Shown here in pieces: positions 1-12,300 of a stretch of 64,000 nt of DNA. Numbering within the stretch: the first letter of the stretch is position 1; every line of letters starts with the position of its first letter. Source of the stretch: Siphonodentalium dalli (lineage: Eukaryota; Mollusca; Scaphopoda; Gadilida; Siphonodentaliidae). The notes under the pieces were generated by a model. That model was not told where the DNA came from and ran no database searches. It saw nothing but the letters and a program-made list of their open reading frames with translations. Where the stretch lies: NCBI GenBank assembly GCA_032622095.1, contig CP136062.1, positions 142,680,351-142,744,350 on the forward strand, read 5' to 3'. The translations under genes were made by a program, and so were the position numbers.

Positions 1-60
1 CATTTGAACATCTGAGATAATGAGATAGATCTGTGGAACCCATTCACGAGGGTGTCACCT

Positions 61-590
61 CCCTCTTTTGGAACGCGGGATTCATGCCATATCCAGGCGG
101 TACGCAGGATTCACACCCCTCCGTTAATTGGTACGCGAGATTCATGCCATTTTCAGGCAGTAGGCAGGATTCACACCCTCCGTTAACTGGTACGCGAGAT
201 TCATGCCATTTTCAGGCGGTATGCATGATTCACACCCCTCCGTTAATTGGTACGCGAGATTCATGCCATTTTCAGGCGGTAGGCAGGATTCACACCCATC
301 CGTTAACTCGTACGGGAGATTCATGCCATTTTCAGGCGGTACGCAGGATTCACACCCCTCCGTTAACTGGTACGCGAGATTCATGACATTTTCAGACGGT
401 AGGCATGATTCACACCCCTCCGTTAATTGGTACGCGAGATTCATGCCATTTTCAGGCGGTACGCAGGATTCACACCCCTCCGTTAACTGGTACGCGAGAT
501 TCATGACATTTTCAGGCGGTAGGCAGGATTCACACCATTTTGTGAACTGGTACGCGAGATTCATACGCCCATTTTAACCGGTAATCAGGA
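61..590. repeat. 60-bp minisatellite, about nine units
   Basis: About nine head-to-tail units of 60 bp (one is 59 bp), each containing the core GAGATTCATGCCATTTTCAG followed by a GGCGGTAGGCAGGATTCACACC-like stretch. Units differ at a few positions and the last one (near 541-590) degenerates. Because the period is a multiple of three, open frames run through the array on both strands; these are a by-product of periodicity, not evidence of a gene. The leader GAGGGTGTCACCTCCC at 49-64 recurs once near 11336-11351 without an array. Confidence 0.95.
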
Positions 591-934
591 CTCAACAACA
601 AGGCCTGTATGCAGCTTTTATAGCATTATTTGTTCACAATTTGATTGTTTATTAGCCAAAATGGCATATTTTTGATGCAATTCAGTATCATATATCTTGG
701 TATGATGAAAGTATGAACCAAGAAGAAGCCCACTTTTATCGTCCCATTCAGTAAAAGTTTGTCATAAAATATCATGTAAAATACGGTTGCTGAATCGTTA
801 AAATGCCGTTGAGCCGTGGTTATCAAGCCGTTGAATCGTGAAATTGGTCACCGAATCGTCAAAAAGATTGTGCCGTGTGATTATAGCTTTCAAGTGTCTT
901 GAGATAGGAGGCTCTTTCGTTGTTATTACAGATA
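591..934. other. Unassigned intergenic sequence
   Basis: AT-rich single-copy-looking sequence. No gene or recognisable repeat seen. Confidence 0.5.
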
Positions 935-1292
935 CATAACCCGAATTAACGCTCCTAAATTACTATTTCATAGGCTTCGGTGTAAAACACATTTGATTCA
1001 AGTCGAGGAACCCACCCATCAAAGCTCACAGTTATCAGATATAAATTTTAAAAATATGTTATTTTTCACCACCTGGAATATTTCATGGCCAAGCAAATAT
1101 TAGACGAGCATACTCTCGGTACCAAATTGCGTTGAACAAAATGTTGATATATAACATGTTTTGGAAAATTTTATACCAGAGTTGACAGTGGTTGGCATTA
1201 CGCTTTGGTAATTAATCGATTCTGATAAATAAAGCGTCTTTTGAAGAAATGTTGTTGTTGTTGTTGTTGAAATCTGATGATACGGAAAAATA
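935..1292. mobile_element. Diverged copy of the element nested at 4828-5296
   Basis: The segment shares a colinear block with 4828-5296: ACCCGA near the start, TTACTATTTC, GGCTTCGG, TTTGATTC, GTCGAGGAA, ACCCATCAAAGCTCA, AAATTGCGTT, and a GTTGTTGTTG run before AATCTG. It is clearly older than the 4828 copy and its terminal repeats are no longer evident, so both ends are approximate. Confidence 0.6.
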
Positions 1293-2284
1293 AAAACTTG
1301 TTTAAACTTGCTCTTTTGTAAATTGATATCTGGCCATCAAAACCTCATATCGATGGAATCACGGGTCAATGGTGTCAAATCGGATTAATCTGACGGGTCA
1401 TCTTTTATGAAAATTGTGCCAAGTCCCAATCTGATTGACGGATCTCTGTTATCTAAACCAAAGTCAAGATGCCAAATTACAACTTCTGACTATGCTCATA
1501 TTGAACTTATTTCAAAAACACAAATATCCCATATCGGCATTATTTGAATCTGAATTACGCTCTATATGAACATAAATCGACTTACCAGATGTACGCTCGT
1601 TCTGATGTGTTTTCACTGGCCCTTGTCATAAAACGGATTAACTGGGGTAAGTCCACTATGGGCTTATTTCAAAATAAATTATGTCCAATATGAACATATA
1701 TGAATATTTAGGTTCAATATGAACCTATTTTGACGAGGATATGTTGGACTATGAGGTTGAACATTTGGCAATGTATGTATGTCAGTTTCTGACAAGTTTT
1801 AGAAATACATTTAAAAATACATATATTTTTCCTGTCAATCTTTCTAAGATGCAGTCTCTTCGCAACCTCACCAAATAGACTATAAAAAAGATTATTGCCT
1901 CTAGAATTGAGATTAAAATGTTACTATACTATATCACCGGAATTGGCAGGCCTTTCACAAGTGATAATTCATGGTTGGCTTCATTTGAGTTGTGGTGTTG
2001 CAGAAACACAAACAGACCCCATATTTGAGAAATGTATGTTACCATCTGTTATGTTAGTTTGAGACCTGCTTAGAAATATGATTATGGTCGGAATACTAGA
2101 GGTAATAATCTGATGAATTGTAGTCAGCATTGTGAAGAAATATCCTTATAGCCTGGTTTCCATGGTGACGGCACAATAAACGGACATTAAATCCAGGAAA
2201 GTTTCAAGCATCAGAATATGATATTTTTTCCAGCGAATTGTTTTTTCATATGGACGTGCTTCAGTAAAACACAGTCGATAAAAA
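1293..2284. other. Unassigned intergenic sequence
   Basis: AT-rich, with loosely repeated phrases such as CAATATGAAC (around 1690-1720) but no stable period, ORF or element ends. Confidence 0.5.
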
Positions 2285-2475
2285 TGGCAACGACAAAGAT
2301 GCGACGGCGATGGTGATGGCAACATTTGGTGGTGATGACCGATGACGATTGGTTATGGTGAGATGATGGTAATGATGATGGTGATTATACTGCTGATGGC
2401 TTTCGTCTTATCGATAATGGTGGTAATGGTGAAGATGGTAGTGGAAATGTTGATGGTTGATATTCTTATGTTAAC
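2285..2475. repeat. Degenerate GAT/GGT-rich simple repeat
   Basis: Imperfect runs of GATGGTGATG and GGTAATGATGATGG. A 68-codon methionine/valine-rich frame crosses this block; the composition is explained by the trinucleotide bias. Confidence 0.75.
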
Positions 2476-3998
2476 GATCATCCAAAACACGTGCGTAGAA
2501 ATTCTCGTTTCGTCAAAACTGTTACGCAATCAACTAGCCACTCTCTGATAATTAAAGCATTGACATTGTCGATGAAAATGTGACATTCTCTTAAATAGGT
2601 AGCTGGAATTCATCAGATAACTTGTCGGACTATTACCAGTTAGTGGCGTAAGAGTTGAGGCATATGTACTGGATGCGGACACCTAATTCAGTCTCTTCCA
2701 GCGGTTAGTCATGTCTCGCTTTCAGTTTGGAACTATGAGCCAATGGTGCAAAGCTACGCCATATTGGTCAAGCCATACTAGCTCAAACGCCGCGTCATAT
2801 GCCATGCTGTTAACTAGTATTATATATAGTGCACCATTAGTTTCGCTGGCAGGTGGAGTTTACACTCGAGGGAAATGAGAACCAGAGGCATTTCGTGTTA
2901 TTTCGGATGGCATTGTCCTCCATAGTCAAAGGTCCATTTCTCAATCTGCTTGACACCTGATAATTGTATGTGTTTATAACTCTATGTCGGATCATGGCAC
3001 GTGCGTACAGCAAACCCTGATTCGGTTTGAGTCATTGTTCCACAAAATACTTACTCTGAAATTGTTTTCCGTGTAGTTGCTTTGCCTCATATAGCAACAA
3101 CACACACATATGAGCAGTTGTTCGAAACACGTATGTGTATTGTATGTGTATAGACAGTCGTCTAAATCGCACCATCGCAGAGATTCTGCACAAACTATCT
3201 TCCTCGGTGTGACTTCACACCACTTCATCAAACCGAAACTAATTCACACGACTGTACTTCACAATGACTACAATGAGGAATTCTTTGGAACAACCACCAT
3301 TGTGGAAGGAAGAAGTCATCAATACTCAACTGTGAGACAATTTTCACTGGTAGCCATGTTGATCACACATGCACATATCACAACCTCGGCCAAGGCGTCA
3401 GAACCATCCACAGACCAGAGGCGATTGTATTTAGGCACGTGACTTGTCACGTGTGTTGTCATGGGTTCAATCTTTTGCCAGAGTCGTCGAAGCTCGAAGA
3501 CTTTCTCCACTGCATTTTGACATCCTAAAAGAGAACATAACGTGCATTAGCATTCTAGTTGTGAGATTTCTATATCAGTAATAGTACATGTAGTATGCAA
3601 GGCTGTAGCGGAGATACATGTAGGTGCAACAGAAGAGTGTATAATTTGCAAGCATGCAGGACTCTTGAAACACGATGTGTACATTTATTATGATATTACT
3701 ATATATAGTATAAATATTTTGCGGCAAATTTTGAGATGTAAGTTGGCTACCGCACCCCTACACCCGAACATATTGCAATTTGCCATAACTTATGTATAGC
3801 CCTAAGAACACATTCATCAGAAATACACGTTGAAATTTCTCCACTCTCTTTAGACACCTACCTCAGCCACAACCTGGTCTCCGACGCCAAAATATAGCAT
3901 AAATATATGCCACATAGTATGCTGCCGCGGGCTGTCATGTGTGTACAAGCAATCTTATTTACTTGTGGAACTTATATGATAACCACACAGAAAGGATC
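2476..3998. other. Unassigned intergenic sequence
   Basis: Overlapping short frames exist on both strands around 2992-3510, but none shows a domain, splice context or composition that supports coding. No repeat boundary seen. Confidence 0.45.
3436..3453. promoter_or_regulatory. Two CACGTG E-boxes in a palindrome
   Basis: CACGTG at 3436-3441 and again at 3448-3453, forming the near-palindrome CACGTGACTTGTCACGTG. CACGTG is the canonical bHLH binding core. Nothing ties it to a gene, so function is unproven and chance is possible. Confidence 0.25.
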
Positions 3999-4447
3999 AT
4001 AAATGTGACCCGCCATATCAAATCCAGTCGGAAGTCGGGATTTTTTTAACCCTGTGCCAATGCATTCTCTTATATATGCGAGGCGACCTATGAATGCATT
4101 GGCCTAACAATTTTTAATCATTTGTTTTAAAATAAATATTTCTGACAATTTTTAGGACATAAAATAAAAAACATCCATTACCCTGCAGGGAGCCCCACGC
4201 ATATATATAAGCATATAGAAGAGTGTCGTCTGCTCATGTTTGTCTGGGGCTATGTATGGGTGAAATTATAAAATTGTTAAAGAATACAAGAAAAAATTAT
4301 TAAAATTGTAAAAAATTGTTAGGCCAATGCATTCTCTTATATATGCGAGGCAACCTATGGTCGACTCGCATATATAAGAGAATGCATTGGCACAGGGTAA
4401 AAAAAATCGCGACTTCCGTCTGGATTTGATATGGCGGGTCACAAATG
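3999..4447. mobile_element. MITE with long terminal inverted repeats and internal hairpin
   Basis: Left arm TGTGACCCGCCATATCAAAT (from 4005) is mirrored by the right arm ending near 4446. Symmetry continues through GGAAGTCG, a T-run and CCCTGTGCCAATGCATT. The right part holds a 67-bp hairpin at 4324-4390 bounded by CCAATGCATT and AATGCATTGG; the left part holds an internally deleted version at 4057-4102. No coding capacity. Target duplication not resolved. The hairpin and flanking AT-rich sequence reappear at 54068-54222. Confidence 0.8.
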
Positions 4448-4712
4448 CTTAATGTGGATGAATAAATCCACTGTACGTGTTACACCGCCACTATATCCCC
4501 CTATCTTGGAACCATCACGAACATTTTAGTTCAATGTTGCCCTATCTGCGTGAGAATGATTAAACTGAGTACGCGACACGTCGAAAATGCTTGCTGATGC
4601 GTATTTACTTTATTACTACCATTGCCTGATGCGCATGGATATCCAGCTAATACGCTATTATATAACCAATCCTTTAAATGAATTACTAGACTGTTTCTCG
4701 GCCTAAAGTATG

Positions 4713-6194
4713 CAGGGACGTGGCTATAGGGTCTCCGTTGGGGTTGTCCACCTTGGGAAATTCCAACTCCACCCCCCCTTGATTCAGAATCAGACCAAAC
4801 ACAAGTTTTCCGGTATGAGAACATTAAAGGTACTCAACCCGATAAAACTCCTCTCAATTACTATTTCAATGGCTTCGGGGGTCAAAAATATTTGATTCGA
4901 GTCGAGGAAGTCACCCATCAAAGCTCAGATTTGTTAGATATCGATTTTAGAAATCTATTATTTTTCTTTATCGGGAATACTATCTGGCCCAGAACTCAGT
5001 CAAAATTGCGTTAAAATTACCACTTGATTTTAGAGTTATTCATCCTTGTCTGTTTGAATAGATTTGGAGTACACATCCAGAGCAGATTACGGCAGTTATT
5101 AGTACTCATCTCGAGAACATAACAAATTTGAAAAATCAATATCTAATAACTCTGAGCTTTGTTTGATGGGTTCCTCGACTCGAATCAAATATTTTTTACC
5201 CCCAAAGCCAAAGAAATAGTAATATAGAACACTCTGATCGGATTGTTGTTGTTGGAATCTGTTGAGATGGGGACCCTCTTTACGGGTTGAGTACCTTTAA
5301 GATATTTTAACCTGAAAATTGCATAAATCATAACATCTAGTGGTCTAACTCCAGACACATGCACACGGTTACGGGCAAGAGACCAGGGCACACCGGGCCG
5401 ACCATGGTTATTCGGCCCGGTGTGACACAATTTTGAAAACTATACCAGAAAATCGCAAATTCTAGCATCAAGACTGGCCTCAACTGAAGCTTTCCTCGTG
5501 TTGGAAATTTCAAACACCATACTCCCCCTCAAGGTGGAAAATTCTCAAACTGATGACCATTTCAGTGCACAAGTTTAACCAAATGTAGTAAAATATTGTT
5601 TTGTTAACTAATTAGCAGTTTTGCATTGGCCACGGGGGAGGGACAATGACACACCGGGCCGACCATGGTTCGACCCTGTGCGCGAAAATTTTGAAATCTG
5701 AACAAGAAAATCGCAAAATCCTAGCATCTAGACTAGCCTCAAGCCTTCCAACTTAGGTTGGAAAATTTCCAACTGATGACAATTCCAATGACAATGTTGA
5801 CCAAATGTATGACAATATTTGTTTTCTTAAATTAACTAGCAGTTTTTGACTGGCCACGGGGGAGGGACCAGGGCACAAGCTTTCCAAGCGTTGGAAATTT
5901 CAAACCTGTCACCCCCTCCCCTTAAGGTTGGAAAATTCCAACTGATGACCATTTCAGTCCAAAATGTTGACAAAAAATAGGAAAATATGCAAATATTGGT
6001 CCAAAAACATTTACGCCCCCCCCCCCCTCCCACCAATAAATTGTTTGAAAAACAAACTACAAGAACATTTTCAACCTATTGTTGGTGTGAAATTTCCAAC
6101 CAATGTTTTGGCACGTATGAAATTTCCAACTGTTGAAATTTTTTACCAAAGTTGGGGGATGAGACACCCCAATCCCCCTGTCGCCACGTCTCTG
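4713..6194. mobile_element. Non-autonomous hAT-like element, copy 1
   Basis: Starts CAGGGACGTGGCTATAGGG and ends with the inverted, slightly decayed equivalent (GCCACGTCTCTG). It is flanked by AAAGTATG (4705-4712) and ACAGTATG (6195-6202), a 7-of-8 match expected of an old 8-bp target duplication. A CAGGG terminus plus 8-bp duplication is the hAT pattern. The interior has roughly 250-bp subrepeats, each with a palindrome around CCATGG (CACCGGGCCG/CGGCCCGGTG) and GGTTGGAAATTTCCAAC-type motifs. No transposase ORF. The element at 62086-63321 is the same family and lacks the nested 4828-5296 insert. Confidence 0.88.
4828..5296. mobile_element. Small element nested in the hAT-like copy
   Basis: Terminal inverted repeats AGGTACTCAACCC (left) and GGGTTGAGTACCT (right) are each bordered by TTAA (4824-4827 and 5297-5300). 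The uninterrupted hAT copy near 62410 reads ACATTAAGATATTTT, so the empty site is known. The data fit a TTAA duplication, but because the junction is palindromic a TA duplication with a one-base-longer repeat fits equally well. The terminus is not the usual CCC start of piggyBac, so the superfamily is left open. No ORF of note. Confidence 0.85.
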
Positions 6195-6708
6195 ACAGTA
6201 TGCTTGCAAAGTATCTAACATATCCATACAAATCAATAATAAAACAGTCCATAGTATACTTGTAAAACTGAATGGGATTGTAAGTAGTTAAATGGCAAAG
6301 TGGGAAAATAAATGATATATCAGGTCGCTGCAGTCGGAGCAGTATACATTGGACCAAATCGGACTAGTTTCTTAGAGTTAGAGTTACAAATTCGATTAGA
6401 GGTGGGTACATGTATAATATTGGCTGATTACAATCACTTTATTCGTGTCAGGTCACGAACAACTAGTGTTTGGTAAGTTTTGAATTCCGAATTGTATACT
6501 GGCAATGCGGGGCCAAATAATTCACAGTAACAGTGAGGCACGATTGACAAATATTAACTCAGTCATTAGATTCTTGATTCTAGGAATCGGGAATAGTCTA
6601 AACTGTAGTTTTCATCCAAAGATTCACAGATATGTGCATCTCACGACACCAATTACTCATCATAGTGGTCTCGAGAGTCCCACCCCTAACTCACATAACG
6701 GTATAACT

Positions 6709-6712
<4 letters not shown>
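6195..6712. other. Unassigned intergenic sequence
   Basis: No recognisable gene or element between the hAT-like copy and the CT microsatellite. Confidence 0.5.

Positions 6713-6780
<68 letters not shown>
6713..6780 (+). repeat. (CT)n microsatellite
   Basis: About 33 uninterrupted CT dinucleotides after a short C run. It produces Ser-Leu and Arg-Glu repeats in spurious frames on the two strands. Confidence 0.99.
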
Positions 6781-6782
<2 letters not shown>

Positions 6783-7070
6783 AACTATCAATAAATATGT
6801 TATGATAAAGCGACAATTTAAACATGATTTTATCACAGTTTTGCGCCATGTGTAAAGTCACACACATATTTATCATAGTATCAGGGGAACGCCCAAAATA
6901 AGCCTGAGAAAATGGTACAACGTGTTAGGATGGCAGTTTCCACTCGCATGGCTCTATTGAAGAAAATTGTAACACGCCAGTGACCACCATATCAAGTGGA
7001 CAATATTAAATAAGAAAGATGAATTTTGTTCTATTGGGGGCATCGCGAGGACATGGGTAATATCAATCAC

Positions 7071-7540
7071 GGTGGGGAATCACGTGGTTTCGAGTTGATG
7101 AGTATCACGCATTCAAAATCGCCGAGGGGATCGCAAACGCCATCAGAAACGAGGAATTTTTTTATAAACTAGGATAATGATATATTACGTAATATTTTGG
7201 CAGATAAGAGCAATACTATTTTTCAAACAAGCTGATACATGTACCCCATCTGTATCCAAACTCACCGTTATTTGCTCTAACATTTTGACCGAAGATTTCA
7301 GCCGAATGATTCCCCTAGATGTATGGACTGGTGTATTCCACGAACCTCCGACTGGAAACTTTGGTCAGAATGTTATAGAAAACTACGGAGTATTTCCGAA
7401 CAAATAAGATATCAACTTGTTTTTAAAATATTTTGTGTCAGTTCCTCATATATTATGATTTTGTGCGTTTGCACTCGCCTCGGCCACCTTGAATGCGTGG
7501 TATACTCACCAACCGCGAAACTACGTGATTCCCCACCATT
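7071..7540. mobile_element. MITE with ~75-bp inverted ends
   Basis: GGTGGGGAATCACGTGGTTT at 7071 is mirrored by AAACTACGTGATTCCCCACC ending near 7538. Similarity continues inward through GAGTAT, CACGCATTCAA, GGCCGAGG-like and GCAAACGC. The interior (about 7146-7460) is AT-rich and non-coding. No convincing target duplication was found, so the outer limits may be a few bases off. Confidence 0.75.
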
Positions 7541-8036
7541 TCAATATCTTCAAACTTTGAAGTTGCAACATTATGTCGAGCTTTAAATCGACGTTTATCG
7601 GTACTTCAGATACAAGATATTCCAAAAAGGATATTCCCCTTTTATCGAATGTTGCCCTCAGCCAGATGAGTTTCGCTACTCTATCGCTGCTTTATTTATC
7701 ACCCAACTAGAATTGATGACTGTCTCCCATCTCTTTCTAATCGCAGGATAAGTGCAAACTGACTTCAGGCTAGAAATAACAGTTATTTCCGCACAAAACT
7801 CCAAATGACGGACTGGCTAATATGTGCCTTGTCGGCGGCAAATGAAATCATCGCGAAATTAGCAATCATCTCTTCCCCGGGGAAATGTTCAATGTAACAA
7901 CTGTCACTACGATGATGGCCCAGGCGAACGTTCTCCATATCGGAACTGTCAGTGAGAGATTCCGATGCGATTTCTATTAACGTGGGCCCGATAAGACATT
8001 GTAGTTGTCCACAAACCTAACAAAACAGGAACGTCA
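7541..8036. other. Unassigned intergenic sequence
   Basis: No ORF, repeat or element end recognised. Confidence 0.5.
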
Positions 8037-8345
8037 TCGTACGACACAAGGATGTGCTATTACTTCTGTGTGCAGATTCAGTTGACAAGTTTTGTCTAAT
8101 TTAAACTGCAGTTAAACCATAATATAAGTTGTAATGCACAAGATGGCCAGGAAGCCAGGGGAATTGAGATCAAGTTACTCTGTTTGGCAACATATTAATG
8201 AATTCCGTCTTACGATAAACGGGTATGCTATTTGTTTTGTGTGCACAATCGGTTGACAATTTTTATCATGTTTAAATTGCAACGTAATCCTGGGTTTTGG
8301 GCTCACAAGTTGGTTCCAGGAGCAAGAATATAGTTCAAGTTGATG
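8037..8345. repeat. Diverged direct duplication, ~175-bp period
   Basis: Two head-to-tail related blocks (about 8037-8175 and 8210-8345) share the order TGCTATT, TGTGTGCA, GGTTGACAA, TTTAAA, TGCA, CACAAG, CCAGGA, CAAGTT. Heavily diverged. Confidence 0.55.
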
Positions 8346-9854
8346 CGTGTGACCGCGTTTTAATATACCCACAATACCCACCTCGTCGAGTGACAAATCC
8401 ATATATAGCAGAACATGTATACAATCTATACTTCATATTTGTGAGATAGGTGAGATATTTTAGACATAATTTCAATCAACCGTCTTTACAACTCTACCAG
8501 ATTAACTCTTGTACGAATTGACTGTACACCAATTAATACCCAGTTTGAACTGTTCTGATACCATCCCCTGTAATTGACAATACTTATGCCGATGATTTTT
8601 CTCGAGATACTAAAGGGCTAAATGAGTTGAATTTGCCTTAATACATTTTCATATTTTCATAAAATATCTGAGCCATGTCCCTTCCAATACCAATATAATA
8701 AAATAATCTATCACATGTTATTTCTTGGGTCTTGACATGATCAAATATACAGCTAACTTAAAAACTAAAAACGTAAGCCCCCCCCCCCCCCCCTCTGATA
8801 ATTTCGAAGATATCTTCAGATGTGGTAATCAGAACGCGATGAACTTTTGGGAAGACAATCTGTTATATATGTACAAACATATCTTATGGATACATGCTCC
8901 AATGGACATCAATTGACTGGGAAGAGTTGACTTTCCAAAGATCACAAAACACTCAGTTCACTAAGACTAAGAGAGGAGAGAATGTTTGCTTGTTTGTAAC
9001 TTGGCACCTATATGACACCAAAGTGAACGAGCAGTCTACAAAAGAATGGATACTGACACTAACATATCTGCCATTCCTCCTCTATAACTATAGGAATTGG
9101 CAGCCTCGTGGCAGTATTGAATACAATGTCGTCTACTCATTACATTGAGGGCATGGTTCCCGAAAGTATTGTCGCTGCATGGTGTTACATGCAGAACTAA
9201 CTTGTTCTTCAACTTCAAGTGAGTCTATCTAGCCAATAACGGTTTTGTGACTTTTGAATTAAGCACTATACCTCCGCTCATTCAAACATGAGGGTCGACA
9301 GAGGGTCGACATTGGAATCACTTCATAAGTTCTAACATCCTGAATGTAGATGGAAACGTTCACGGCAATATAGTGTAATATGTCAAGGAGTACTTACATA
9401 TTTTTAGGCGTTCAGTATCTGGCCAGGAAGAAATTGCATTGTAAAACTAGACTGGGCCTCTTACGCGTATGTCTTGATTTAGATATCGCGCTAATCCACT
9501 TAAACGTCGAGTGGACGCTCAGGGATTCCCCAAAGCACACGTACATCCCATAGAAGCGGCGGATTTATAATCTGACAGCCGATTTGTGCTAATATACGTT
9601 TAAATCTCGAGTCGAAACTTGAGTCGTGACCCCTGAGAACAATCGTTCTGTTACTACGAGATAATATCGGGAATTTGGAATTCCTATGCCTATACATAAT
9701 CTAATATAGGTTGACATTTTGACTAGATATTATGAACTGGCATAGCAAGCCACGAGGAAATTAACCGTGACGGAATTAAGACCGAAAAAGGGTTGTTCCA
9801 CATTAACTCTTTCGGTGCCAATCGATCATTTATGCGATGTACCCACTATAATAT
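8346..9854. other. Unassigned intergenic sequence with a poly-C run
   Basis: Contains a C run of about 15 at 8778-8793. Short frames around 8725-9218 and 9500-9967 have no recognisable features. Confidence 0.5.
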
Positions 9855-11141
9855 CACTGGGGGGGACTGTTTCACAAGAATCGATTCTATCGCCTATCGG
9901 GTTCCGTCTCTATCGAATTAAGTCCCGTCTCTTTCGCGACTTGAAACAAATGTTTTCAAAGTTTTGACCTCCATTTATACACTAAATGTTAAAACAGAAC
10001 GTATTTTACAAAAACTAGCGCTAGATTGTGTCTTTGTGCGTAATTATTGGTGATAATAATGCGAAGTCGGCTATTTTTTGCACACTTAGAAGAGTTAATG
10101 TGTTTGGTGCATTTCCTTTGTAAATTAAGCAGCATTTTGATGCTCCGTTTATCGGCCTTTTTACCTTTTAATTAGACTGAAATATGTCTTCTTGTATGAT
10201 CGAACACCAGGACACGATTACAGCACAGCTCTCGATGGCTCCTCATAGTAAAATACCCTCAAATTAATTCATCAAAAGAAGCAACGCAATGTTCCGATTC
10301 TAATGTGATTTTTATGTTCACGATCGGTTCTTTCGCCCCCCGTTTAATGTAATATTATATTCGACCAGATAGTTCATTTGTGTTTCTAGTTGCCATATTA
10401 CCATATATGGTTCAAACTATAGTCACAGCAACACCAATATGAGTTTTTCAGTAGTCCCAAAGCATCATAGGTTGGATATTAAAGATTATCGGTCGATCAT
10501 CTTTAATATCTGATCTATGATCGTTTGGGACCACTAAAACTCATCTATTGATTTACTATGGCTACAATTTAAAACAATATATGACCATGTATTGTCATTG
10601 GGCAACTATAGATGTACAATCAAATAATCTGATCGAATATGAATGTACTGTAGACAGGAACGAAAGAACCGATCGTGAACATAAACATCACAATAGAATC
10701 GGAACCTTTTGTTGCTTTTTGAGGCACTAATTTGAAGACTTGTACGGCGAGGAACCGTCGGGAGGTATTGTATTATAATTATCTAATGTTCAACCATAAA
10801 ACTTGACAAGTTTCAGTCCAATTTAAAGTAGACAAGGCCGATAATCTGAGCATCAAAGTGCTGCTTAATTTTCATGGGAAATGCACCCAAATGCACTACG
10901 TCTCTAACTTTGCACAACATGCAGCCGATTTTGCATTACTGTCATCAATAAACACGTATAAAGACATAATCTGTCGATTGTTATTGGAGAATACATTCTG
11001 TTTTGACATTCAGTCTATAAACAACGGTAAAAACTTTGAAAATATGTTTTAGAAATCGCGAAAGAGTCGGAACTTAATTCGATAGAGACGGAACCGGAAG
11101 GGCGATAGAATCGATTCTGGTGAAACAGTTTCCCCCCAGTG
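9855..11141. mobile_element. Foldback element FB-A, copy 1
   Basis: Almost the whole 1.29 kb is one inverted repeat: CACTGGGGGGGACTGTTTCA at the left is answered by the reverse complement at 11120-11141, and pairing continues inward (GAATCGATTCTATCGCC, TTCCGTCTCTATCG, TTTTCAAAGTTTTGACC, AAATTAAGCAGCA, GTTCACGATCGGTTCTTTCG, TTTGGGAC) to an axis near 10498. Arms are about 640 bp and moderately diverged. No ORF beyond 66 codons. Target duplication is unclear because the flanking ATCACT/AGTGAAT is itself inverted. Copy 2 lies at 20788-22052 in the opposite orientation. Confidence 0.92.
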
Positions 11142-12181
11142 AATATGTTCCCTTGCGACATGCTTCCGCTGCTACCAGTAGACACCATTTTAACCGATAT
11201 GAAAGCATAAGAATGCTACTAGCATCCCATGTCCAACCAGAAATGTCGGCATCCTTAGCAAATATAATATTTCGTGAGTTTAGTTAGATCTGGGATCACT
11301 GTTGGAAAACAATTGAATAGGCTTCATCTATTAGCGAGGGTGTCACCTCCCCCCCCCATTGGTTGTACGTGGGATATCGTTAATGATTAAGCGATGGACA
11401 GTATTAGCAAATTATACAAATGAGACCTCCTCTCGTAGAGACAAGACAATCAGCTATTTGATGATTGGAATGTTGTGTGAACTTATCAATTATTCTAGCA
11501 GTTCTTGGTACCGGAAGAGACAAAAAAAAAATATCTTCAACCTCCCAATGTATTAAAAATCATTGTTTTTTTTGTCGTATCTTAATAATTGCTCAGATTC
11601 TATATACAATGAAGACGCTGATTCATGATATTTCACCAGATAGAAATTCTTTGTTGAAACTATCTTGCAATTCTTGGCTAGATTTATGCAAAACGTGCGT
11701 ATGCCTCTTAATGTATATCATTTAACCATATTTTTTTTTCAACAAATCTTCGAGCAGACGAGACCAACCCTTACATGTAACAGCAAAAATACCGACAAAC
11801 TACAGCGTCAAAATAGCCTTGTATCATGCCAGAGCCATCTGAGTCAATTGAAAAGAAAATCAGACACCAACACCCAATCCCGGGCGAAATTCGACATCAC
11901 CACCAATTCCCGGTGACAACTATGACAAAAACTATAGTCTGCCGATGTTGAGGATTATGGCACCTACGCAGCACCTATCGTTAACAATAGATGCCGAATG
12001 AACAGGACGACCCCGTATTAGCGTCCACCAATACACTGCAGGTACGGAGCTTTCACAACACCATGTTGTTCATATTTAAAGATACACGGTCCGATTAGTA
12101 AAATGTTCAACTTATCAGGCAAACAAAAAGAGAAAAATACTTGCAAATACGAGTTTCAATCAAAGAAGTCTCGAAATCTTA
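11142..12181. other. Unassigned intergenic sequence
   Basis: Includes GAGGGTGTCACCTCC at about 11336, shared with the leader of the minisatellite at the window start, and a C run. Overlapping short frames at 11359-11916 show no domain. Confidence 0.5.
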
Positions 12182-12300
12182 AAAATACTTGATTGCACCG
12201 AACTGCATTCATGGTAAACAAGACACATTTTCTGAATCATCAAAATACTTGATTGCACCGAACTGCCTTCATGGTAAACAAGACACATTTTCTGAATTAT
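12182..12300. repeat. 60-bp tandem duplication
   Basis: Two adjacent 60-bp units (AAAATACTTGATTGCACCGA to TTTTCTGAAT) differing at only a few bases; a recent local duplication. Confidence 0.97.

Noticed and set aside
33..577. Open frames of 117-140 codons on both strands through the first array
   Set aside because: The 60-bp period is a multiple of three, so any stop-free unit stays open; peptides are simple repeats on both strands.
2342..2548. 68-codon Met/Val-rich frame resembling a membrane segment
   Set aside because: Composition follows from the GATGGT-type simple repeat.
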